Source: Candidatus Poribacteria bacterium
GTDB lineage: Bacteria; Poribacteria; WGA-4E; PCPOR2b
NCBI GenBank assembly: GCA_028819845.1
Contig: JAPPKS010000031.1
Coordinates: forward strand, 186,001-250,000
Reading direction: 5' to 3'
Length of the DNA stretch: 64,000 nucleotides
The notes under the pieces are model-generated. The model saw only the letters and a list, made by a program, of their open reading frames with translations, was not told where the DNA came from and searched no databases. Every line of letters starts with the position of its first letter. The first letter of the stretch is position 1. The position numbers and the translations under genes are program-made. This document shows positions 17,608-25,766 of the stretch, piece by piece.

Positions 17608-18975
17608 GTGGAAAATTTTGATAATGCGACGCTGGCTCGCTTAAGTGCACTGGGCAGTGAATGCGCGTTCGGTGAGCTAATCCGACGGCATGAACGGCAG
17701 TTGGCGGCTCTAATCCAATATCAACTTGGAAATCGAGACGACGCTGAAGATGTGCTGCAGGAGACATTAATGCAGGCGTGGGTTGGGATTCGCCATCTAC
17801 GCGAACCGAAAACCGTCGGGAGGTGGTTGCTTCGGATTGCTCGGAATCGTTGTTACGACTTTCTTAAATCCGCCCAGCGGCGAGACCAGCCGATGGAAGA
17901 CGGGGAGTTAACCCAGTTTATAGACCGTTTCGGTCATAGGCAGTTTCGGCGGACGCATCTTTTCAATGACGCGGTCGCAGCTTTAGAGGAAATCCCGAAT
18001 ACCGAGCGAAAAGCCGCGCAACTCTTTTACTTGGAGGGATTTACCATTGCCGAAATCGCCGCACGCAGCCGCTGCGCCGAGGGGACGGTTAAGCGGCGCC
18101 TGTTTCAGGCACGGGCTCGCCTCCGTCAATCCTTTGGCGTTTCTAATAAAAGGAGGAAAATTCAGATGCAGACACATAAACCGAGAACCAAAAAGCAACC
18201 ATTTCCGGTTCGCCGACCGGAAGTTGTCATCACCCAGATTAACACCGAGCCGTTCTCGGTGGATTGTCCCGAACTCCGATGTTGGTTCATCGTGCCCAAA
18301 ATCGGCGAGCGTTCCTTGTATGCGAACTATGATCCGATGGATTGGAAACTCACGGAAGTGTATGAGTTACAAGTGGTCAGGCAGAGCCGTGTGCATGATA
18401 TGGATGGGGTTGAGATTGACGTCCACCTATGGATCTCTCAAACCGGCTGGATGCCGTCAACGTGGCAAATGTACGGTAGGCTGGCCGAAGAAAGAGTTGA
18501 GTATTTGGCGGTGTCGCAACTTTCCGATGGCACAAGGATTTTGTACACCTTTCTTGACAAAGATTTCGACTTCGACTGGGGCGGGATGCCTCGCCGGCTG
18601 GAAGACAAAGGCCGTTTCGAATCACAAGCGGACGGTTCGTTAAAACAGGTACATGGCGTAGACAACGTAGAAGCCAGCGGCGCTGGTTTATTTTCCGTCG
18701 CAGTCGGCGAACGACGCTTTTCCTGTCTCCGAATTATTGAACTGGACGTACCTGTCGAAAAGATAGGACGTGACTTTTCAATAACCGAAAGCTACATTAC
18801 GGAGGTAGGGCGCACCGTATTGGTCCGGCATTTCTGTCACCCTGAGAGGACAATGTATAATGACCAAGGGATTTGTGAAAGGGTTATCCTTGATAAAGAT
18901 GTGCAAATTGTAGTTGATGGCGTCACTTTTGTTCACTGGTATGACAGCATTTCAAATTTGGCGTTTGGATTTTAA
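17608..18975 (+). CDS. ECF-type RNA polymerase sigma factor with a C-terminal extra domain
   Basis: The start is taken as GTG 17608, because AAAGGAGG lies seven to eight bases upstream; the longer TTG start would place that site inside the gene. Residues 1-186 are an extracytoplasmic-function-like sigma factor: region 2 (FGELIRRHERQLAAL, QETLMQAW, WLLRIARNRCYD) and region 4 (LFYLEGFTIAEIAARS, GTVKRRLFQARARLRQ). The frame then continues without a stop into about 270 beta-rich residues of no family I recognise (VFELQ-like segments, many Trp). A perfect Shine-Dalgarno sits in frame before Met at 18166, so the C-terminal part may also be made as a separate 269-residue protein. No anti-sigma gene is adjacent. 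Confidence 0.85.
   Translation: MENFDNATLARLSALGSECAFGELIRRHERQLAALIQYQLGNRDDAEDVLQETLMQAWVGIRHLREPKTVGRWLLRIARNRCYDFLKSAQRRDQPMEDGELTQFIDRFGHRQFRRTHLFNDAVAALEEIPNTERKAAQLFYLEGFTIAEIAARSRCAEGTVKRRLFQARARLRQSFGVSNKRRKIQMQTHKPRTKKQPFPVRRPEVVITQINTEPFSVDCPELRCWFIVPKIGERSLYANYDPMDWKLTEVYELQVVRQSRVHDMDGVEIDVHLWISQTGWMPSTWQMYGRLAEERVEYLAVSQLSDGTRILYTFLDKDFDFDWGGMPRRLEDKGRFESQADGSLKQVHGVDNVEASGAGLFSVAVGERRFSCLRIIELDVPVEKIGRDFSITESYITEVGRTVLVRHFCHPERTMYNDQGICERVILDKDVQIVVDGVTFVHWYDSISNLAFGF
18148..18168 (+). promoter_or_regulatory. Internal ribosome-binding site and start inside the sigma-factor gene
   Basis: AAAAGGAGG at 18148-18156 is followed nine bases later by an in-frame ATG at 18166-18168. 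It falls exactly at the junction between sigma region 4 and the extra C-terminal domain. This is a textbook translation start and suggests a second product from the same gene. Confidence 0.55.
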
Positions 18976-19249
18976 AATATTCCGATCGCCAGACGATGCC
19001 GCTGATATACAATTTTCATAAAGGTTAGGCCTTAGGCAGTTCAGTTAGTAGCAGCGCAATTTATTGCGCGTCCGGCAGGGCGTTCACTTCCTTGACCTGA
19101 CATATTTTTTAGTGAAAACGGGAAGTAAAGAGCAATCTCTATCGCCTTCGCTATTCGCTCAGTTGCTCCCTACTACGTACCTTTGGACGTTTAACCGCGT
19201 AAGTCCTAATTGTTCTAATGGAATGCACACGCCTCGAAAAAATGTCTCT

Positions 19250-19272
19250 TTTTCACGGAAATCCCGTGAAAA
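19250..19272 (+). repeat. Perfect 9-bp inverted repeat in a gene-poor spacer
   Basis: TTTTCACGG (19250-19258) and CCGTGAAAA (19264-19272) pair across a five-base loop. There is no T-run after it, so it is not an obvious terminator; it could be an operator or an RNA hairpin. The surrounding 18976-19441 spacer shows no convincing gene. Confidence 0.5.
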
Positions 19273-19441
19273 GTGCATCCAAAACTGTGTATTAGTAATA
19301 GCTAACGAAATGTCTTTCCGACGCCTCGCCGAGTCGGTAACTGCCACAATCAACGTTCAGTTGCGATTCAGCGATTGTGAGCAACTCGGTGCAAACGGTT
19401 AATTTTAAACCACGTTGAAGAGCAGAAAGGAGGCGCCCGGT

Positions 19442-19769
19442 ATGAAAAAAGTTGTGTTTCCAATTCGCCAATTTGATTCAATCGACACGGTATTCAGCGG
19501 GGGAGCCTCTGATTTCCGTCCCTCTCTCCACGCGGACGTTGGATGGGTTGCGGCATAGTTCACCGCACGTTGTATGGAGCAGAAGCCTATCCGCCCAGCA
19601 CTTCTTCTCGGGATTTTTTGCCATTCCGTATTCATCAATATACGTTTGGCAGTTCAGCAACCAGGACCGTATCGGTGCAATCCCTCCCTTTGAAGTTCCC
19701 GGTTTACGCGGCGAATTCCTGCATGAAAAGGATAAAGTTTACCTTGTTGCTAATGCGATAAATGGCTAG
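19442..19769 (+). pseudogene. Probable degraded small gene
   Basis: AAAGGAGG precedes an ATG at 19442 whose frame reads MKKVVFPIRQFDSID and stops after 38 codons at 19556-19558. In the +1 frame, a protein-like segment runs to a stop at 19767-19769: SSIYVWQFSNQDRIGAIPPF and then VPGLRGEFLHEKDKVYLV. A good translation start followed by a coding-like tail in another frame suggests a frameshifted gene. I do not recognise the family, and a short leader peptide ahead of the propeller operon is an alternative. Confidence 0.35.
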
Positions 19770-19800
19770 CCGCGTCAGCATTTTGGTGTTGTTACTTGAC

Positions 19801-19829
19801 TTGAGGGCGTTTTGTGCGTGTGGTATAAT
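19801..19829 (+). promoter_or_regulatory. Predicted sigma-70 promoter of the propeller gene cluster
   Basis: The -35 element TTGAGG (19801-19806) and -10 element TATAAT (19824-19829) are separated by 17 bases. They lie about 98 bases upstream of the first propeller gene. No comparably clear promoter was noticed in the short gaps later in the cluster, which suggests one long transcript. Confidence 0.6.
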
Positions 19830-19926
19830 GTCGGATTTAGGAAACGTAAATGATTAGTAGCGGGGACCAGTTTTGGGCGTCGCTGCGTGATTCCAGTATG
19901 AATCAGAAGTCGGGAGGGGAACCCCC

Positions 19927-22900
19927 GTGAGTATTTCAGGAGCAAAGCTGACAATAGACTGCCGTTGGTTCATCGTTATCCTATCGCTATTCGGATGCGC
20001 CGGTACCTCGACTGACTATATACCGGAGGCAACGAACAAAGATCTGCCTTGGAATGCAACCGCGCTATTAAGCGATCGGGTTAACGCGGTCGCAGCAGAT
20101 GCCGAACATGTATGGGTCGCCACTGACAAAGGAGTCAACCGTTTCAATAAACGTGAGAACAGGTGGATGGGTTATACTGTGGAAGATGGGCTGGCGAATA
20201 ACAAAGTATCCAGCGCGGCGATTGACGGAGATGTCGTTTGGTTCGGAACAGAGTCCGGCATTTCAAAATTTCAGCCAAAAATCGACAAATGGACAACCTA
20301 CAACCGTGACGACGGTCTGCCGAGTAACCGCGTGTTGGCAATAGGTGTGGATGGAGTTTATATTTGGTTTGGCACGGCTAAGGGTTTGTGCCGGTATAAC
20401 AAAGCCATTGACGTGTGGGCGCTTCGCACCGTTGACGATGGCGGGTTGACCAGCAACCAAATTTCCGATATTGCAGTGGAGGACGAATATGTATGGTTTG
20501 CGACGGACGAGGGAGTTTCACGGTACGATAAAAAAATTGATTCGTGGACGCAATTGACCAAAAGTGAAGGTTTGGCGGACGAGAAAGTCACTACCATCGC
20601 AATTGAGGATGAATTTACTTGGTTCGGCACGAAAAATGCCGGTGTCAGCTTATACAGCAACGCTGAGCAGGCGTTTGTAAAGACATATACGCGAAACGAC
20701 TTGCTTGAAACCGACAAGATTAATTACATCTTGGTCGACGGATTGTATGTCTGGATCGGAACAGCAAATGAAGGTGTTCAAAGATTCATCAAACCCGCCA
20801 ATACGTGGATTCACTACAGCACAGAAGATGGGCTGCCGTCGTCAAACATAACGGCGATGGCTGTCGATGGCAAGTATATCTGGTTCGGTACGTATGAGGA
20901 CGGACTGGCGCGATTCGACAAGATTAGTGGGCTTTGGAGCGCTGTCAAGAGAGAAGAAGGCTTAGTGAGCGATGACGTGAAATCAATTGTTGAGCAGAAT
21001 GGCAAGCTTTGGATTGGCACTGCGATGGGGCTAAGTCAATTTGACTTGCAATCTAGGCAGTGGAAAACCTTCACCAAGGGGCAAGGACTTACAACGAATT
21101 ACATCACACGCGTTGTCGCCGACGATGACGTAATCTGGGTGGGCACATCCAAGGGGGTGGGGCGGCATCAGAACGGACGGTGGAAATTCTGGCAGCGGCA
21201 ACACGGACTCCCCAGTGATTTTGTCGTGGATGTAGCGGTAGATAATCAATTGGTTTGGGTCGGTACACGCAATGGTCTATGTCGATTTGACGCTAAGAAC
21301 GACAGGTGGCATACCTTCCATAGTCTAAAGAATACCTGGATAAATTCCGTCGTTGTTGATGGCGGTATGTTGTGGCTTGCGACGAACCGAGGATTAGCTC
21401 AATTATCAGACGCGAATAACAGCGATCCAACGGAGGTACAAATCGATTTTTATTCATCGCATTGTGCGGATTACGCCAACATAGTCTTGGTGGTGGACGG
21501 TGCCGTCTGGATCGGCACACGGAATGGACTTACGAGATATGGGAAACACAAGAATAGTTGGCGCCATTTTACTGTTGAAGATGGACTTCCGAATAATAAC
21601 GTCAGGACGCTGGCTGTAACGGAAAACGCGCTTTGGATCGGTACGCCGAGTGGGCTAGCCACATTACCTCGAAATGGGTGGAACGCTTATTCGGAGTTGG
21701 GCTCGAGTGGATGGCAGCATTTCAACCTGACGCAGCCCGGGGCGGAGATGGGGCACGAAAATGTCCGGGACATCTGTGTCGTGGATGGTCAGGTCTGGCT
21801 GGCTACAATCGGCGGCTTGGGTGTGTACTCTCTCCAAAACAGCACGTGGAAAGCAATTCGTGCAACGGAACGAACGACTGTTCTGCGTCATGGCGATGCC
21901 CACCACACTGCGCTTGATGGCTATTGGGTATGGTTTCTGTCATGGCCCAACACTTCCAACGGAGGAATAGTGCGGTATGACAAACGCACAAGAACTTGGG
22001 GTCATTTCATGAAAGAAGATGTGACGCCAATCGGACGAAACGGAGAGACGCGGTATATCAGCCAAATCAATTGGATGGAGGTAACCGCTGATAGTGTATG
22101 GTTTGCGACCGATGGCGGTGTACTGGCTTATCACAAAATTTCGGACACGTGGCGGCACTACACGACTGAAGACGGGTTAGCGGCGGATAAAACGACAACG
22201 CTGACGGTTGATGGAAATGACGTATGGGTCGTTTTGAGGGATAACCGCATCTGCCGCTATCATCGAAATACGAACGTATGGGATACGCATCAGGTGGTTC
22301 TTAAGGAAATTGCGCCGGGAATGGAATCGTTCCGTACGCGGATTTCGGCGGACAACCGGTATGTGTGGGCGCCGGCTCAGCGGGAAGGTGTGGCGCGTTT
22401 CGACAAGGTAAACCAATCGTGGCGCAGATACACATCGGCAGACGGCTTGTCGAGTGGAACAATCGCATTCACAGCAGTGGACAATAATGATGTTTGGGCT
22501 TACGGTGGAGCTAGCGGTTTAAGCAAGTACGACGAAAACACTGATAGCTGGCGTGTCATTGACGACAAAAAGGGTTTAGCTTCTAACCGGGTTCGTGAAG
22601 TCATTTCCGGCGAGGATTTTATGTGGGTGTTGTATGACCGCAGGTCGTGGGAAGAAGACGACTATGCGCCGGCAAGTGGACTGCACCGTGCCAATCAGAC
22701 GTGGCAGCGATTTCGAGGGCACACGGACAACGTCGGCAACAATTTTACAGATGTGCAGGAAATGCGTGAAGTGGTGTGGTTTGGCAGTAATAATCACGGT
22801 GTCAGCCGATACGACAAGGCATCATCCTCATGGACTGTGTTCACGGAAGAAGACGGGTTGCTTAACAACCGCGTGATCTATCCATCCCTGAAGATTGATG

Positions 22901-23931
22901 GCAATTTTCTCTGGATGGGCGGTGGCAGCGGTATCAGCCGCTACGAGCTGCGCGATGATAGCTGGACCGTCTTTACAGGGCGTGCATCCTTGCCGTCAGA
23001 TGTTGTTCGCGCCGTGGCTGTCGATTCTCGTTACGTTTATTGCGGGACCGATCGGGGCGCAACCCGGTACGATAAGCGGTACGACCGATGGCTAGAAGGA
23101 CAGATTATAGGAGACCCAGTAAACGCGCTCGCTGTCGATGAAAAATTCGTATGGATCGCGAGCGCAAAAGGGGTGATTCGGTTCGACAAGTCGGCGCATT
23201 TGACGGACTATCACGCTGAAGAAAACGGTCTAGCTGATACATTTGCTAAAGTGGCTGACGCCGCGGGCCGTACATTGTGGATCGGCACTGAGAAGGGGGT
23301 GAGCAAATACAACACGCTTTCGGATGACCCGAACGCCTGGGAGACTTTTTCTCAGGCCGATGATGTAGACATTTTGCAATTAACTCAGAAATACGCCAAC
23401 AGCCTTGTATACAACCGTGTTACCAGTATAGCTGTTGGCAATCGTTACGTCTGGGTAGGTACAGAAAGAGGCGCCAGCAGCTATGACATGAAGAAAGGTA
23501 CATGGGAAACGTATACGAAGCATGATGGATTGCATCATAACGAAGTGAGCAGTATTTGTATTGACGGCGATAAGGTGTGGTTTGGAGTATCCGGGGGAGT
23601 CAGCAAGTTGGATATTCGGACAGAAGAATGGAGCGCATTCTTACCATCTGACGGATTAGCAAGTGGTCACGTTACCTGTATCGCAGCGAGCGATGATTTC
23701 GTATGGTTCGGAACGTTTGAATCGGGCGTGTCTAGACACCACAAGGCAACTGCGACGTGGAGAAACTACACGCAGAGGGATGGGCTTAGCCACGATCGCG
23801 TTTTCGACATCGCTGCGGAAGAGGATTTCATCTGGGTGGGTACTGAGCGCGGATTAAGCCGGTATGACACGATGACGGACACCTGGACAATCTTTACGAA
23901 GCACTTTGACAGAGAAGATGATAGGAGATGA
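19927..23931 (+). CDS. Exported two-component-regulator-propeller (Reg_prop) repeat protein 1
   Basis: This 1334-residue protein starts at GTG, preceded by GGGAGGGG. Its N-terminus has a hydrophobic stretch ending LSLFGC, a lipobox, so it is a predicted lipoprotein. The rest consists of repeats of about 43 residues with the pattern W-[VIF]-G-T-x-x-G-[LVI]-S-[RK]-[YF]-D, then W, then DGL-x-x-[ND]. I count about 29 such blades, enough for about four seven-bladed propellers. In hybrid two-component systems this domain senses glycans, but there the propellers precede a kinase; no kinase, GGDEF or HTH domain is present here. Variant blades near the middle (WPNTSNGGIVRY) and near the C-terminus (SDDPNAWETF) recur in the two paralogues downstream. 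Ligand and function are unknown. Confidence 0.9.
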   Translation: MSISGAKLTIDCRWFIVILSLFGCAGTSTDYIPEATNKDLPWNATALLSDRVNAVAADAEHVWVATDKGVNRFNKRENRWMGYTVEDGLANNKVSSAAIDGDVVWFGTESGISKFQPKIDKWTTYNRDDGLPSNRVLAIGVDGVYIWFGTAKGLCRYNKAIDVWALRTVDDGGLTSNQISDIAVEDEYVWFATDEGVSRYDKKIDSWTQLTKSEGLADEKVTTIAIEDEFTWFGTKNAGVSLYSNAEQAFVKTYTRNDLLETDKINYILVDGLYVWIGTANEGVQRFIKPANTWIHYSTEDGLPSSNITAMAVDGKYIWFGTYEDGLARFDKISGLWSAVKREEGLVSDDVKSIVEQNGKLWIGTAMGLSQFDLQSRQWKTFTKGQGLTTNYITRVVADDDVIWVGTSKGVGRHQNGRWKFWQRQHGLPSDFVVDVAVDNQLVWVGTRNGLCRFDAKNDRWHTFHSLKNTWINSVVVDGGMLWLATNRGLAQLSDANNSDPTEVQIDFYSSHCADYANIVLVVDGAVWIGTRNGLTRYGKHKNSWRHFTVEDGLPNNNVRTLAVTENALWIGTPSGLATLPRNGWNAYSELGSSGWQHFNLTQPGAEMGHENVRDICVVDGQVWLATIGGLGVYSLQNSTWKAIRATERTTVLRHGDAHHTALDGYWVWFLSWPNTSNGGIVRYDKRTRTWGHFMKEDVTPIGRNGETRYISQINWMEVTADSVWFATDGGVLAYHKISDTWRHYTTEDGLAADKTTTLTVDGNDVWVVLRDNRICRYHRNTNVWDTHQVVLKEIAPGMESFRTRISADNRYVWAPAQREGVARFDKVNQSWRRYTSADGLSSGTIAFTAVDNNDVWAYGGASGLSKYDENTDSWRVIDDKKGLASNRVREVISGEDFMWVLYDRRSWEEDDYAPASGLHRANQTWQRFRGHTDNVGNNFTDVQEMREVVWFGSNNHGVSRYDKASSSWTVFTEEDGLLNNRVIYPSLKIDGNFLWMGGGSGISRYELRDDSWTVFTGRASLPSDVVRAVAVDSRYVYCGTDRGATRYDKRYDRWLEGQIIGDPVNALAVDEKFVWIASAKGVIRFDKSAHLTDYHAEENGLADTFAKVADAAGRTLWIGTEKGVSKYNTLSDDPNAWETFSQADDVDILQLTQKYANSLVYNRVTSIAVGNRYVWVGTERGASSYDMKKGTWETYTKHDGLHHNEVSSICIDGDKVWFGVSGGVSKLDIRTEEWSAFLPSDGLASGHVTCIAASDDFVWFGTFESGVSRHHKATATWRNYTQRDGLSHDRVFDIAAEEDFIWVGTERGLSRYDTMTDTWTIFTKHFDREDDRR

Positions 23932-24018
23932 ATCGAACAGAGGGTGTGCAATCCAGTTGCTATGCTTTTTTCCTCAATTATTCGGACGAATGGTTAAGAA
24001 GGCGAAGGGAATTTAGTT

Positions 24019-24954
24019 ATGACCGAAACAAGTAAGGGCGGTCTCGCAATCGCTAAACACATTGCATCGTCCTACGGTGATGACTCCGGTGTCAAGGTAA
24101 TTTTCGTCGGCGGTTCAGTCTCACGCGGCTGCGCAGACGAATACTCCGATCTCGAAATCGGTATCTTCTGGGTGGAGAGGCCATCCGTTCGCATGCGGAA
24201 GGCTGCTATCAAACGTGCCGGCGGAGAACTATGGTCGTTGAACGAGTCGCAGGGGAGTGAGAAGTGGGGACTCAACGAAATTACTGTCAATGGAAAATCC
24301 TACGCGGGTATGTTAATGGTTTCTACGATACATCTCAGTGTCACAGAAACGGAAACCCGCCTATCAGATGTTATTGATTGTTACGATACTGACATTGAGA
24401 AGCAGGGATTGCTTTCCGCCATCCAACACGGATTTCCGTTGCACGGCACGGCGATTCTTGGGCGATGGCGGGCTAGGGCATCCGCATACCCTGATGAGCT
24501 TGCACGGCGAATGGTTCGAGAGAACCTCTGGATGGCACCGTGGTTCTGCCCTGAACAGTATATTGGCAGAGACGACCTTATCGTCCTGTACGATCACTAT
24601 ATTCAGATTGCGCAGGGCATTCTCAAGGTGCTGTCAGGGCTGAACCGTGTCTATTATGCAACTCCTTATACCAAGTGGATGGATTGGCTAATTCAGCAGA
24701 TGCCGATTGCCCCGCCGGACCTGTCAGTTCGGTTGAAGTCAATTTTCCATGCGGGTGCCGCATCCGCGTGGATTGAACTTAAAGCGTTGGTTTTCGAAAC
24801 CTTATGCCTTGTTGAGGATCACATGGCTGATGTAGGTACGCCAGTTTCGGGCGAAAAGAATCCACCCCACGTCAACATTGCATGGGCGAAAAGGCGGTGG
24901 ATGCCTCACTCACCGTACAGCCTCATGCGGAATATCGCCGCCGCCGAATATTAG
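24019..24954 (+). CDS. Nucleotidyltransferase-domain protein
   Basis: This 311-residue protein has a polymerase-beta-type nucleotidyltransferase core near residues 27-52: VGGSVSRGCADEYSDLEIG, with the GGS/RG element and the S-D-L-E acidic pair that binds metal. The rest is helical, as in DUF4037-like or aminoglycoside-type nucleotidyltransferases. No antitoxin-like HEPN gene is adjacent, so a MNT/HEPN pair is unlikely. It may transfer a nucleotide to a small molecule or protein. It begins 87 bases after propeller 1 and is followed 10 bases later by a methyltransferase gene, inside a run of propeller genes. Confidence 0.83.
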   Translation: MTETSKGGLAIAKHIASSYGDDSGVKVIFVGGSVSRGCADEYSDLEIGIFWVERPSVRMRKAAIKRAGGELWSLNESQGSEKWGLNEITVNGKSYAGMLMVSTIHLSVTETETRLSDVIDCYDTDIEKQGLLSAIQHGFPLHGTAILGRWRARASAYPDELARRMVRENLWMAPWFCPEQYIGRDDLIVLYDHYIQIAQGILKVLSGLNRVYYATPYTKWMDWLIQQMPIAPPDLSVRLKSIFHAGAASAWIELKALVFETLCLVEDHMADVGTPVSGEKNPPHVNIAWAKRRWMPHSPYSLMRNIAAAEY

Positions 24955-24964
24955 GATTACTTAT

Positions 24965-25744
24965 ATGGCAAGCATTTACGACTTTCCCGACGTCTACGAT
25001 GCCGTGCTTCGATCGCCGCCTGATCAGATTGAAACAGAGGTTAACTCCATCCGGCAGTTACTGGGGGGGAGGCGAAGTGTAACCAAAGGCAGGATACTCG
25101 AACTTGCTTGTGGGACGTGTGCGCATGGAATACTTATCGCTAAAAGCGGTTTTTCTGTAACAAGCATGGACATCAATCCGAACATGCTTGCCAGTGCACA
25201 GAATCGAATGGAAACTGCAGGAGTAAATATCCGACTCATTCAAGGTGATGTGGTTGATTTTAACCTAAGCGATACAGGGTTTGACAGTGCGATTTTTATG
25301 GCAGAGACCTTCCCTCTCATTACCGCGTATGAAGATGTCAAGAGCCATTTTCAATCTGTGAGACGTCACCTCAAACCGGGCGGACTCTACGTTATTGATA
25401 TGGATAAACATTACTTCGCACCTCCAAAACGGGAAATAGGAGTGTGGAGTGAAAAAACAGTTCGCCTTGGCAACGGACAAGTGGAGGTCTGGCTTGAGGA
25501 TTATCCAGGTGATTGGGTTGAAGGAGTAAATCGCATGGCGATGCACTGCCGTATTCACCAAAATAATTCAGTCTATGAGACAACCGACAATTGGAATATC
25601 CGGTATTATAACCCTTGGATGCTATCCCTACTGGCGCAAACATTGGAAGGATGGCGGTTAAAGGGATTCTTCTCGCGTCACAATCTGAACCAGGATATTG
25701 CCGAAGAATCACACTATTTCACAGTTTTGGAAAAAGCGTTTTAA
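24965..25744 (+). CDS. Class I SAM-dependent methyltransferase
   Basis: This 259-residue protein starts at ATG 24965, ten bases after the nucleotidyltransferase stop; a longer frame would overlap that gene by 77 bases. Motif I is ILELACGTCAHG, followed by MDINPNML, QGDVVDFNL, FDSAIFMAETFPL and HLKPGGLYVIDMD. These are the expected positions for a small-molecule methyltransferase. Its position suggests translation coupled with the nucleotidyltransferase. The substrate is unknown. Confidence 0.87.
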   Translation: MASIYDFPDVYDAVLRSPPDQIETEVNSIRQLLGGRRSVTKGRILELACGTCAHGILIAKSGFSVTSMDINPNMLASAQNRMETAGVNIRLIQGDVVDFNLSDTGFDSAIFMAETFPLITAYEDVKSHFQSVRRHLKPGGLYVIDMDKHYFAPPKREIGVWSEKTVRLGNGQVEVWLEDYPGDWVEGVNRMAMHCRIHQNNSVYETTDNWNIRYYNPWMLSLLAQTLEGWRLKGFFSRHNLNQDIAEESHYFTVLEKAF

Positions 25745-25766
25745 ACCATACACCGAGAGGCGCGTG

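Noticed and set aside
19064-19402. 112-residue open frame before the propeller cluster
   Set aside because: No ribosome-binding site, no family motif and an unnatural amino-acid composition; read as non-coding.
24019-25744. MNT/HEPN-type toxin-antitoxin module
   Set aside because: The nucleotidyltransferase is 311 residues and is followed by a methyltransferase, not by a HEPN protein.
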